Source of the DNA: Pseudacidobacterium ailaaui
GTDB taxonomy: Bacteria > Acidobacteriota > Terriglobia > Terriglobales > Acidobacteriaceae
Length of the DNA: 64,000 nt
Assembly (NCBI RefSeq): GCF_000688455.1
Contig: NZ_JIAL01000001.1
Span: 496,001 to 560,000, forward strand
Direction of reading: 5' to 3'
The translations under genes and the position numbers were made by a program. Under the pieces are notes generated by a model that ran no database searches, had not been told where the DNA came from, and saw nothing but the letters and a program-made list of their open reading frames with translations. Each line of letters opens with the position of its first letter. Position 1 is the stretch's first letter. Below are positions 9,005 through 17,490 of the stretch, in pieces.

Positions 9005-11059
9005 ATGCCCACCTTTGGTAGCTTCGCCCTTCTGCTGGCCCTGGCCCTAAGCGGATACACCCTTCTAGCAGGTGCGGTAGCCCTGCGCCAGCTTGCAACC
9101 GGAGCTCGCGGACCTATCTTGCCCGAGCGGCTGGCAGAAACTGCGCGTCGGGCCGGAATTGGCAGTTTTATCGCCGTAAGCTGTGCGGCCTTTGCCCTGG
9201 TATGGGCGGCGTTCAGCAACGATTTTTCCGTCGCTTATATCCTCCATCATTCCAATCGTGCCCTGCCCGGACCCTACAAGTTCGCCGCACTCTGGTCAGG
9301 ACAGGAAGGCTCACTTCTGCTGTGGGCATGGCTACTCACCGGCTATGGATTTGTGCTGCGCATCCGGCACAAAGTAGATGTCAAACTCACGGCGTATGCT
9401 TCCACCATTCTTGCCGGGATCCAGCTCTTCTTTCTCCTGTTGCTGAATTTCGCCGCACCTCCCTTTTCCCTCGTCAGCGGACCCGTCCCCCAGGATGGCT
9501 TCGGGTTGAACCCGCTGCTGCAATATCCTGAGATGGTCATTCACCCGCCGATGCTCTATCTCGGATATGTAGGCTTCAGCGTGCCTTTTGCCTTCGCACT
9601 GGGCGCACTGATGATGCGATATCCCGGCGAAAAATGGATCCATATCACCCGCCGCTGGACCATGGTGACCTGGCTCTTTTTGACCTGCGGCATCTTTCTC
9701 GGCGCCCACTGGGCCTACTCAGTCCTCGGATGGGGCGGCTATTGGGGATGGGACCCAGTCGAGAATGCTTCCCTGATGCCTTGGCTTACAGGGACTGCTT
9801 TCCTGCACTCGGTCATGATGCAGGAAAAACGCGGCATGATGAAGCACTGGAACATCTGGCTCATCTTTTCTACCTTCGCGCTCTCCATTCTAGGGACACT
9901 CCTCACCCGTTCGGGCCTGGTCAGCTCGGTCCATGCCTTTGCCCAGTCCTCCATCGGCTCCTGGTTCTGGGCATTTCTCGTCCTTGTGCTGGCCGTCTGC
10001 CTGTTTACCTATGTTTTGCAGCGCGACCATCTCAAAAGCGAGCACAAACTGGAGTCGCTCGTTTCACGCGAATCCAGCTTTCTCTTCAATAATCTGGTGC
10101 TGCTGGCGGCCTGCTTCACAATTCTCTGGGGCACGCTCTTCCCTGTCATTTCCGAATATGTTCAGGGAAATAAAGTTACGGTCGGTCCACCGTTTTACAA
10201 TCGCGTCGCCGTCCCTATCGGACTGTTCCTGCTCTTTCTTACCGGAATCGGCCCTTTGCTGGCATGGCGCAGTTCTTCCTTCAAAAGTATTCGCAGGAAT
10301 TTTGTCCTCCCGGTGGCCGTAGCATTGGTAACGGCCATGGTCCTGGTTGCCTGCGGAATGCGGCCCTGGCAGGATACTGGCGCATTCTATTCTCTGGTTG
10401 CGTGGTCGCTGGCCGCAATGGTCACTACTGCTGTGGCTTCGGAGTTTCTGCGGGGCGCGCGCGTCATCCAGCGCCATACAGGGCAAAACCTCCTTGCTTC
10501 CATGGTGCAGCTGACACGCCGTAATACGCGCCGTTATGGCGGATACATTGTCCACTTCGGCGTAGTGGTCATCTTTATCGGGCTAGCCGGCTCGGCCTTT
10601 AACCAGAGCAAAGAGCAGGAGCTGAACTACAAACAAAGCATGACCATAGGCCCTTACCGGCTTGAGTGTCTCGACTTCTCTCAGGACACAAACCCGAATT
10701 ACGACACCGAGTACGCCATTCTTGATGTGTATCGCGGCGGCAAAAAAGTCACACAACTTGCCCCTGAGCGCCGTTTTTATCAGGCCAGCCAGACAACCTC
10801 GACCATCGTTGCCAATCACTCAACCCTGGCCTGGGATCTGTATGTCATCTATGCCGGCAAAGATCCGGACAACGGCCAGCCTATTATTAAGGTCTTTCTC
10901 AATCCGCTGGTCGCATGGATCTGGATCGGCGTCATAATCGTTGTGCTGGGCACCTTTGTTGCGCTAACTCCCAACATGGCAGCGGCGCTTGCGGCAAGCC
11001 GCAGCCGTATGCCCGTAGCAGAAGTTGCTGTGATGGCTGCCACGAAAGGCGGCGACTGA
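9005..11059 (+). CDS. ccmF: Cytochrome c heme lyase subunit CcmF
   Basis: A 684-residue polytopic membrane protein of the CcmF/NrfE family that transfers heme from CcmE to apocytochrome c at the periplasmic face (system I maturation). The tryptophan-rich WWD heme-handling motif is WGGYWGWDPVENASLMPWL at about residues 240-258, with conserved His in flanking loops (VIHPPMLYLGY, about 180-190). Many transmembrane helices are evident and a periplasmic C-terminal domain (about 530-650) precedes the last helix. It is the first gene of a tight four-gene operon; its TGA shares one base with the ATG of ccmH (TGATG). ccmA-E are not in this window. Confidence 0.95.
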   Translation: MPTFGSFALLLALALSGYTLLAGAVALRQLATGARGPILPERLAETARRAGIGSFIAVSCAAFALVWAAFSNDFSVAYILHHSNRALPGPYKFAALWSGQEGSLLLWAWLLTGYGFVLRIRHKVDVKLTAYASTILAGIQLFFLLLLNFAAPPFSLVSGPVPQDGFGLNPLLQYPEMVIHPPMLYLGYVGFSVPFAFALGALMMRYPGEKWIHITRRWTMVTWLFLTCGIFLGAHWAYSVLGWGGYWGWDPVENASLMPWLTGTAFLHSVMMQEKRGMMKHWNIWLIFSTFALSILGTLLTRSGLVSSVHAFAQSSIGSWFWAFLVLVLAVCLFTYVLQRDHLKSEHKLESLVSRESSFLFNNLVLLAACFTILWGTLFPVISEYVQGNKVTVGPPFYNRVAVPIGLFLLFLTGIGPLLAWRSSSFKSIRRNFVLPVAVALVTAMVLVACGMRPWQDTGAFYSLVAWSLAAMVTTAVASEFLRGARVIQRHTGQNLLASMVQLTRRNTRRYGGYIVHFGVVVIFIGLAGSAFNQSKEQELNYKQSMTIGPYRLECLDFSQDTNPNYDTEYAILDVYRGGKKVTQLAPERRFYQASQTTSTIVANHSTLAWDLYVIYAGKDPDNGQPIIKVFLNPLVAWIWIGVIIVVLGTFVALTPNMAAALAASRSRMPVAEVAVMAATKGGD

Positions 11060-11514
11060 TGCGGCGCATTGCACACATCTCCTGTCTTGCTCTGTTGCTG
11101 CTTTTCACACTCGGATCAGCTGATACTGCAGTCCGCTATAACGAACTCAGCCATAAGATGATGTGTGCCTGCGGATGCGGTCAGGTGCTGGGCGAGTGCA
11201 ACCATCTTGGCTGTCCGGACTCTGAGCGGATGCTTGGCGAACTTCGCACCGCCCTCGGCAAGGGCGAGAGTGACACTGCCATCCTTGCGGCCTTTCAGGC
11301 AAAATACGGTCCAACCATCCTGGCCGCTCCCATGCTCACCCGATTCAATATTGTCGCCTGGATCGTGCCTCCGGCCGTTTTGCTCCTGGGCATCTTTGCC
11401 ACCTTCGCGCTGGTGCGCAAGTGGAAACTGCGGACAGTCGCCACCTCCGTTCCTCCTTCCATCCATGAGTTGGATCGCATTCGAGACCAGATCCGGAAAG
11501 AGACCGAACTATGA
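11059..11514 (+). CDS. ccmH: Cytochrome c maturation protein CcmH, Cys-rich variant
   Basis: A 151-residue membrane-anchored thiol oxidoreductase that keeps apocytochrome c cysteines reduced for heme attachment. It has a signal peptide (about 1-21), a periplasmic domain carrying MCACGCGQVLGECNHLGC (Cys 36, 38, 40, 47, 52) and a transmembrane helix (about 98-115) followed by a short basic tail. Classical CcmH has a single LRCxxCQ motif; this CxCGC..C....C form is known from other non-proteobacterial lineages. ATG 11059 overlaps the ccmF stop, and its own stop overlaps the next ATG (ATGA), indicating translational coupling. Confidence 0.88.
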   Translation: MRRIAHISCLALLLLFTLGSADTAVRYNELSHKMMCACGCGQVLGECNHLGCPDSERMLGELRTALGKGESDTAILAAFQAKYGPTILAAPMLTRFNIVAWIVPPAVLLLGIFATFALVRKWKLRTVATSVPPSIHELDRIRDQIRKETEL

Positions 11515-11837
11515 GTACCCTGGCCTGCGCACTGCTTTTGCTTGGTCTTTTCGCCTATGTTTTCTGGCCGGAACGTCGTGTCGCTGCCCAGACCCAGAAG
11601 ACCCGGCTCGATTTCCTGCGCGAGCGGAAAGAGGTGCTTTATGACAATCTGCGCGATCTGAATTTTGAATACCGGGCCGGAAAATATCCGGAAGAGGACT
11701 ATCAGGCCCAGCGGACCGCGCTGGAAAATGAGGCTGCTGGCATCTTGGCTGAGATTGAATCACTCGAACAGGGCCCGTCCACCAGCACGCTTGGTCCTGC
11801 AACAGCAACGAAATCTACGGGAAGAATTTTTTCATGA
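11511..11837 (+). CDS. Short CcmI-like membrane protein of the ccm operon
   Basis: A 108-residue protein with one N-terminal transmembrane helix (about 4-20) and a charged helical domain. The segment NLRDLNFEYRAGKYPEEDY followed by QAQRTALE resembles the N-terminal part of CcmI (the apocytochrome chaperone), but the TPR domain of full CcmI is absent. Position after ccmH, with ATGA overlaps on both sides, supports a role in cytochrome c maturation. It could equally be called a c-type cytochrome biogenesis accessory protein of unknown mechanism. Confidence 0.7.
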   Translation: MSTLACALLLLGLFAYVFWPERRVAAQTQKTRLDFLRERKEVLYDNLRDLNFEYRAGKYPEEDYQAQRTALENEAAGILAEIESLEQGPSTSTLGPATATKSTGRIFS

Positions 11838-13102
11838 CATTGAATCTCCACCTTCGGCGCAGCGCGCAGTTCCTGTTTGCCTTTCTGGCTCCTCTCGTCT
11901 CTGTAGGGGCCTTTGCGGTTACTGTAACTGGTACAGTGACAAATAAAACGACCAATAAGCCTGCTGCTGGAGATGATGTCGTCCTGATAGCCTTCGCGCA
12001 GGGAATGCAGGAAGCAGCCCGCACCAAGACCGATGCACATGGCCACTACTCCATCAATGTGCCCGACGAAGGAATGCACCTCATCCGTGTGGACCACCAG
12101 AAGGCCGCCTATTTCCAGCCGCTTCGTCCCGGCACAACAACCGCAGATGTTGAGGTGTTTGATGTGGCCCCGAAAATTGACGGCGTGAGCACAGAGGCCG
12201 ATGTCATCCGCATGGAAACCGATGCGCAGGGACTGCACGTCATTGAAAATTATTTTGTGAAGAACGAGTCCAATCCGCCAAAAACACAATTTGGCCCGCG
12301 TGCGTATGAAATCTACCTGCCCCCGGACGCACGCATCGAAGGCTCTGCGGCCATGGGCCCGGGAGGAATGCCCGTCTCTTCGTCTCCCGTTCCCACCGGC
12401 GAAAAAGGCTATTATTCTTTTGTCTTTCCTGTCCGTCCGGGTGAGACACGCTTTCAGGTCAGCTATCATCTGCCCTATAACGGAAGCTTTACCTTCACAC
12501 CTCGGGTCTCGCTCCCTACGCAGAACATCGCCGTCATGCTGCCGAAGAGCATGAAGTTTGCTGCCGGGGGCACTGTGCCATTTCAGCCCATCAATGAAGA
12601 TGTAAACGCACAGACGTTCCTTGCCCGCAATGTCGCCCCCGCGCAGGCCATGGCCTTTACCGTCTCCGGGACCGGCTCCATGCCGCGTGAAGAACAGGGA
12701 CAAAGCGGCGAGCAAGGCGGACCGACCGCAGCCGCCAATGACAACCGACCCGGTGGTGGACTCGGAAATCCGATAGACACTCCTGATCCTTTGAACAAAT
12801 ACAAGTGGTGGATCCTCAGTGGCCTCGCACTCGTGCTGGCCATGGCTGCGGCATTTTTACTGCGTGCAAAACCAGAGGCCGCGGCCTCAACTGCCGCAGC
12901 ACCATCCAGCACACCTTCAACTTCTGCCAGTCCATCTCATGGAGATTTGCTCTCGGCCCTGAAGGAAGAGCTTTTTGTTTTGGAAACCGAGCGTCTGGAA
13001 GGCAAGCTCTCTGATTCCGAGTATGCAGAGCAAAAGGCGGCACTCGAAACCGTTTTACGCAGGGCGCTGGCCCGGCAGACGATGACCGCGCCTTCCCTTT
13101 GA
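11834..13102 (+). CDS. Exported carboxypeptidase-regulatory-like domain protein, last gene of ccm operon
   Basis: A 422-residue exported and membrane-anchored protein. Order: signal peptide (about 1-25), carboxypeptidase-regulatory-like fold (about 28-115, TVTGTVTNKTTNKPAAG), a beta-rich domain (about 120-280), a Pro/Gly linker, one transmembrane helix (about 322-338), an Ala/Ser/Thr linker, and a cytoplasmic helix with LEGKLSDSEYAEQKAALE. That terminal motif echoes RAGKYPEEDYQAQRTALE of the preceding gene and resembles SHOCT/CcmI-type short helices. Its start overlaps the upstream stop by ATGA. Function unknown; the operon suggests cytochrome c handling. Confidence 0.75.
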   Translation: MTLNLHLRRSAQFLFAFLAPLVSVGAFAVTVTGTVTNKTTNKPAAGDDVVLIAFAQGMQEAARTKTDAHGHYSINVPDEGMHLIRVDHQKAAYFQPLRPGTTTADVEVFDVAPKIDGVSTEADVIRMETDAQGLHVIENYFVKNESNPPKTQFGPRAYEIYLPPDARIEGSAAMGPGGMPVSSSPVPTGEKGYYSFVFPVRPGETRFQVSYHLPYNGSFTFTPRVSLPTQNIAVMLPKSMKFAAGGTVPFQPINEDVNAQTFLARNVAPAQAMAFTVSGTGSMPREEQGQSGEQGGPTAAANDNRPGGGLGNPIDTPDPLNKYKWWILSGLALVLAMAAAFLLRAKPEAAASTAAAPSSTPSTSASPSHGDLLSALKEELFVLETERLEGKLSDSEYAEQKAALETVLRRALARQTMTAPSL

Positions 13103-13115
13103 AGTCCGTGACCTG

Positions 13116-15284
13116 CTACTTCACATCCACAGTACGGTCCTTCTCATACTGCATGATGTGGTAGTACGCCTCCCATCCGTCCCATAACACCGGAGGGGGC
13201 AGCGGTGTCAGCGGGTCATTGAGAAAATCGACAAATGTACGCACAAGCTCGCGGGTGCGCGGAATTCCTGTCAGCCAATCTCCCCGGTACCAGTCCTTCC
13301 ATTTCCCATATTCGGCCTCGTTTTCTGCCTTCTCGATATCATCGAAGGCCTTCAATGCTGCCAGCGCTTCCCTGTGAGCCTGTTCCGTTTGTCCTGCACT
13401 TGCATCCTGAATGGCTTTGGAAATCAGATACAAGATCCGGTTGCTCTCACGATTGATGGCAATCATGGCCAGCACCTGCTCCTGGTAAAAAGGCAATCGT
13501 GACGATTCAACCAGCGACTCGGCTGCCACGGCCTTCTTCCATACATCGTCCCAACGCGCCTGCGCCTCCCCACATTGCTGGATTTCGCGCGCAACGGCGC
13601 TCTCCAGCCACTCCTTTCCCGCAGTGTGCGCCGCGGGAGATCCAAAGCCTTCGCCCACCATCCTGGCCGGCTCCCACTTGGGGGCCTGGCTTGGCAAGGC
13701 ATAGAGCGGCGAATCAATCATGAAAGTCAGCAGCATCCGCCGCACTTCCGTGTGATAAAGCTGGTCCCCATATTCATGCACAGGGCTGCCAAAATGTGCC
13801 GGAGCGCGAAAGTATTCTTTGTAGATTTCTGCAATTTGCGGAGCAGCCTTCTCTCCAAACTCTTCCGCTGCCCATTGCCGATAGAACACATCTGCCGCAT
13901 CCGGTTCCTTGGGGACCCCCTTCCAGACCGCATCCATTACGGCCCGTGCGGACATCGTCACCGGACGAAGATCACTGGTGTTCACCAGATAATACTGCGT
14001 CGCCCCGGCGCGAAGATACCGGGCTATCTCAGAAAGGCTGCGCTCTACCGGGACCATCTCGGAAAGCTGGTTGGCCCGTCCATTCATCATGGCGATGTGC
14101 TCATAAGCACCCTGTCCCGCCTTCACGTCGCCATTGTCCTGCAAGTAGCCATACCCATCATCGGCCCACACGGTCGTCACCTCTGGGGGAATCTTCAGGT
14201 CTCCCTGCTGTACCAGACGCGCCCCCTCCTGCCAGAGACTGGTGATAAACTTTGCCTCCGGATGCACGGCACGCACAATCTTCATCTGATTGGCAATCGC
14301 ACGCGTAATCAGTTGACCTAAAGCCTGGTTGTTTCCGCGCACACTCGGGTCCATGGAAGCGTAGGTCACATCGGAAAGGCCGCGCAGGCCGACCGTCCAC
14401 AGCACCTCCAGGTTCGATGGATACTCCTGGACTGCATTCCTCCAGGCCCGCTCCAGAATCTCCGGATGGGTCGAGTAGTTGTAAGGAACATCTGCCGGCC
14501 AGCGCGCCACATTCAGTCCCAGTGGAATGGCATGGTGCTGGGTAAGAACCAGGCCCCGTTCTGCTGCCAGCTTCACCTGCGGATCATCAGGAAAAATCCA
14601 CGTCCCGGGCGCCACCATGTTCCCCTTCAAGCGCAGGATTGTTTCATAAATTTTGTCCCACACTGCAAGAGAGATCCCCGAGTGGTCTTTCCAGCCCGGT
14701 GCCCAGCCGGTCAGCAGGTCTTCGTCATTAATGAAGAACCCGCGATACCGAAACACCGGGGCTGGGAAAACTTTGTTCAGATTGGCCGGAACCGCGACCG
14801 AATCGCGCCGCGCAGGCTGCCGGTCCGTCCAGTAATACAGCGGGTCCACGCCCAGATACTCCTGCGAAAACTCATAGATGGCGTAAATCGTACCTCGCAT
14901 GTCCGCTCCGGCTAGCCGCACCACGGAATGCGGCTTTCCACCCATCCTCGCCCGGACCACGGAAAGGGAAAAAGACTCAGCTGCAGTCAGCCCTGCCGGC
15001 TTGATCCCCGCTGGCAGACTCGCTGCCTCTCCAATGACGATCGCGGCCCTTGCAGCATCTTCCTCGCTATGCAGGATCGCCGGTTTGTCCCCCAGTACCT
15101 TCTCCAAGTCACTCGCCAGGTCTTCTGCCGCCCTCCGCACAGGGACCGGCGCATCGGGGCTGACCCAGATGGCGGTGTCCCGTCCCAGTTGCAGGGTCTG
15201 CGCAAAAACGCCGGCATGAATCGATATCATCGCGCAAAGGACCAGAACAATATAGTTCGGGACGCAAACAATTATCCTGTTCAA
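13116..15284 (-). CDS. Secreted GH115-family glycoside hydrolase (xylan alpha-1,2-glucuronidase-like)
   Basis: A 722-residue exported enzyme predicted to remove 4-O-methyl-glucuronic acid from xylan side chains. After the signal peptide (about 1-28) comes a GH20b-like N-terminal domain (about 30-160) and then the GH115 barrel opening with the family hallmark FRYRGFFINDED (about 180-192). Other GH115 features include QHHAIPLGLN and WADDGYGYLQDNGD. GH115 proteins usually exceed 800 residues, so the C-terminal beta-sandwich domain seems reduced. It starts at a TTG six bases after AAGGAGGG; an ATG overlapping that site is out of frame. A TAAAAT -10-like box sits at 15342-15347 on the minus strand. 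Downstream of the GH20 gene in the same direction, but separated by that gene's terminator. Confidence 0.82.
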   Translation of the reverse strand: MNRIIVCVPNYIVLVLCAMISIHAGVFAQTLQLGRDTAIWVSPDAPVPVRRAAEDLASDLEKVLGDKPAILHSEEDAARAAIVIGEAASLPAGIKPAGLTAAESFSLSVVRARMGGKPHSVVRLAGADMRGTIYAIYEFSQEYLGVDPLYYWTDRQPARRDSVAVPANLNKVFPAPVFRYRGFFINDEDLLTGWAPGWKDHSGISLAVWDKIYETILRLKGNMVAPGTWIFPDDPQVKLAAERGLVLTQHHAIPLGLNVARWPADVPYNYSTHPEILERAWRNAVQEYPSNLEVLWTVGLRGLSDVTYASMDPSVRGNNQALGQLITRAIANQMKIVRAVHPEAKFITSLWQEGARLVQQGDLKIPPEVTTVWADDGYGYLQDNGDVKAGQGAYEHIAMMNGRANQLSEMVPVERSLSEIARYLRAGATQYYLVNTSDLRPVTMSARAVMDAVWKGVPKEPDAADVFYRQWAAEEFGEKAAPQIAEIYKEYFRAPAHFGSPVHEYGDQLYHTEVRRMLLTFMIDSPLYALPSQAPKWEPARMVGEGFGSPAAHTAGKEWLESAVAREIQQCGEAQARWDDVWKKAVAAESLVESSRLPFYQEQVLAMIAINRESNRILYLISKAIQDASAGQTEQAHREALAALKAFDDIEKAENEAEYGKWKDWYRGDWLTGIPRTRELVRTFVDFLNDPLTPLPPPVLWDGWEAYYHIMQYEKDRTVDVK

Positions 15285-15374
15285 AACTTCCCTCCTTCAT
15301 GAAAAACATCTGTCAGGCAGATCGTTTCCTGCGGTGCGATGATTTTAGACCGTCCTGCCCTGCTCTGGTCACCG

Positions 15375-15412
15375 GAAAACAAAAAATGGGCAGCAGAAAG
15401 CCCTCTGCTGCC
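15375..15412 (-). terminator. Rho-independent terminator of the GH20 gene
   Basis: On the minus strand GGCAGCAG pairs with CTGCTGCC (15389-15396 with 15405-15412, 8-nt loop) and is followed by a T-rich run (CATTTTTTGTTTT). It lies 27 bases beyond the GH20 stop and isolates GH115 from it. Confidence 0.8.
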
Positions 15413-15438
15413 TTCTTCACACCGCCGCGACAACCGGT

Positions 15439-17478
15439 CTAGTGTTCCGAAACGGCATTCACAAGCTGGCGGAGAGGGGCGAGAAACACGAACCGCACCA
15501 TCCCCGATGGCTTCTGAGCAGCATCGATGGCCGCCAGGCTGCTCTGCTTCCAACCGGCTGGGGCCGCGCCACCGGTAAGATAATGCACTGCGTCGCTCCC
15601 AATCTTTGCCAACCCCGGCCACTGCTGTGCCCGCAAAGTCGCATCTTCGGCCAATAATGGAGAAGCGTTCAGCTGCTGTTCGACCTCCGGTGCAACCGCC
15701 TGCCATTGGCTGAAAATTCGCTGCAACTGTTGTCCTTCGCCCTGGTGCTGAGACGGGTCCTGCAGGAACTCACGCACCAGCAGCTCTGTGTTGTGCTTTG
15801 CCGGCGGGTCCGGACGCACAGCATCAATTAGCCGGTCCAGGGGCGTGAGCTGGGAGGTATGCTGGGCCTCGTATCTTTCGCCAAAACTTACCGGCTCCAG
15901 CACGGATGCGAAGACATGCAACGCGTTGATGTCCGTGGTTCCTGCCAGAGCGCGCAGACCTACATCTTCCTGCGTAATATGGGTGAGGCCAAAGGCCTCC
16001 AGTCGCACAGACATCACGTCCAGACGACGATACATATCATCCACGTTGCGCACATTTTCCGGCGACCACAGGCGCTCGGCAATCGCTGCCGTACGCGGCC
16101 AAATGCGCGAATCTATGGTGCGCTCATACACATGCTCTCCCCACATGCAGACCTCTCCGCCCAGAATCAGCTTCCGCTGCTCTGGCGTCAGGTCTGAGGA
16201 AGACGGCAGTGGGTCAGCCAGGTAATGCTCCCCAGCAGACTTCATCCCGTCCAGATAGTATGGCGCCGACAGGATGCCCTGATACCCCTGCCTGGCACCC
16301 TCACTCAGGGATGCCACTCCGCGCCACGATTGCACCACTACGTCCTTCGGCAGGTCGGGGTTCAAAATCTCGTCCCATCCCACCATGTGCTTGTGGTACT
16401 TCTGCAGGATCCTGAGCAGTCGCTGATTGAAGTACGCCTGCAATGCGGCCGTGTCCTTCATGTGGTGCTGCTGCATGAAAGCAACGATCTTCGGATTGTT
16501 CTTCCACTGCACACCATTGGTCTCGTCTCCACCGATGTGCAGATAGGGGTCGGGAAACAGCTGGGCCATCTCACCGATGAACTTGTCAAGAAACTTATAT
16601 GTGCTCTCCCGCGTCGGGTCCATCGCGCAGTCAGAAATGCCAAACTCGCGCCGGATCTGATACGGCCCGGGGCCGCTGGAAATTTCCGGATGGCCGACAA
16701 ACCAGCTTGTGCTGTGCCCGGGCATATCAAATTCCGGTACTACGCGGATGCCCCGCTCCCGCGCATACTCGATGATCTCTTTTGCCTGCTCCTGGGTGTA
16801 GAAAAGGCCGTCCGAGCCCATCTGCGTAAGCTTTGGATAAACCTTGCTTTCGATCCGGAAGCCCTGATCTTCCGTCAGGTGCCAGTGAAAGACATTCAGC
16901 TTGACGGCAGCCATTCCGTCAAGCGTGCGCTTGATGACATCCACCGGCTCAAAGTGCCGTCCACAGTCAATCAGCAAACCGCGCCACTGAAAACGCGGAG
17001 AGTCTTCGATGCTCACCGCAGGAAGTACATATTTCCCCTGCTGCGGTTGCACCAGTTGCAGCAGCGTCTCCATGCCCCGCAGCGCCCCGACCACAGTGTT
17101 GGCCTTCAATAGCGCGCTATTCGGAGTAATTTCCAGTGCGTAAGATTCGTCCTCATCGACAGACTGCACCGTCTCGCCCGGTCCCTGGACCTCCACTATC
17201 AGTGTCGCTCCCTGGCCTTGATGAATTTCCTTTGTTATCGGAACACCTGTCTCATATTCCAGGCGATGCAGCATACGACCCAGCGCAGCCTCCAGGCGCG
17301 CATCACGAAAATGGGTTGTCGTCACCGTGAATGTGGGGGTAATCGCAAGGCCCCCCGGCGCCACCATCAGCTTTGCTGGCTCAGGCATCAGCGTGTTCAC
17401 AAAGGACTGTGCGCGTAAATGGCCGGAAAACAGTATCATGGCCCCAGATACAAGGACTGAACAAAGCTTATGCCGCAA
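15439..17478 (-). CDS. Secreted GH20 beta-N-acetylhexosaminidase
   Basis: A 679-residue exported exo-hexosaminidase that cleaves terminal beta-GlcNAc/GalNAc. Signal peptide about 1-24, GH20b domain about 25-160, catalytic GH20 barrel from about 163. The catalytic Asp318-Glu319 pair sits in HIGGDET, preceded by HWHLTEDQGFRIE and EFDMPGHS, all family hallmarks. A C-terminal domain of about 150 residues follows the barrel. The start is TTG 17478 with AGGAG seven bases upstream; the longer frame to 17970 runs across the divergent hydrolase and is not believed. Substrate may be chitin, fungal or peptidoglycan-derived amino sugars. Confidence 0.92.
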   Translation of the reverse strand: MRHKLCSVLVSGAMILFSGHLRAQSFVNTLMPEPAKLMVAPGGLAITPTFTVTTTHFRDARLEAALGRMLHRLEYETGVPITKEIHQGQGATLIVEVQGPGETVQSVDEDESYALEITPNSALLKANTVVGALRGMETLLQLVQPQQGKYVLPAVSIEDSPRFQWRGLLIDCGRHFEPVDVIKRTLDGMAAVKLNVFHWHLTEDQGFRIESKVYPKLTQMGSDGLFYTQEQAKEIIEYARERGIRVVPEFDMPGHSTSWFVGHPEISSGPGPYQIRREFGISDCAMDPTRESTYKFLDKFIGEMAQLFPDPYLHIGGDETNGVQWKNNPKIVAFMQQHHMKDTAALQAYFNQRLLRILQKYHKHMVGWDEILNPDLPKDVVVQSWRGVASLSEGARQGYQGILSAPYYLDGMKSAGEHYLADPLPSSSDLTPEQRKLILGGEVCMWGEHVYERTIDSRIWPRTAAIAERLWSPENVRNVDDMYRRLDVMSVRLEAFGLTHITQEDVGLRALAGTTDINALHVFASVLEPVSFGERYEAQHTSQLTPLDRLIDAVRPDPPAKHNTELLVREFLQDPSQHQGEGQQLQRIFSQWQAVAPEVEQQLNASPLLAEDATLRAQQWPGLAKIGSDAVHYLTGGAAPAGWKQSSLAAIDAAQKPSGMVRFVFLAPLRQLVNAVSEH

Positions 17479-17490
17479 ATGATGACTCCT

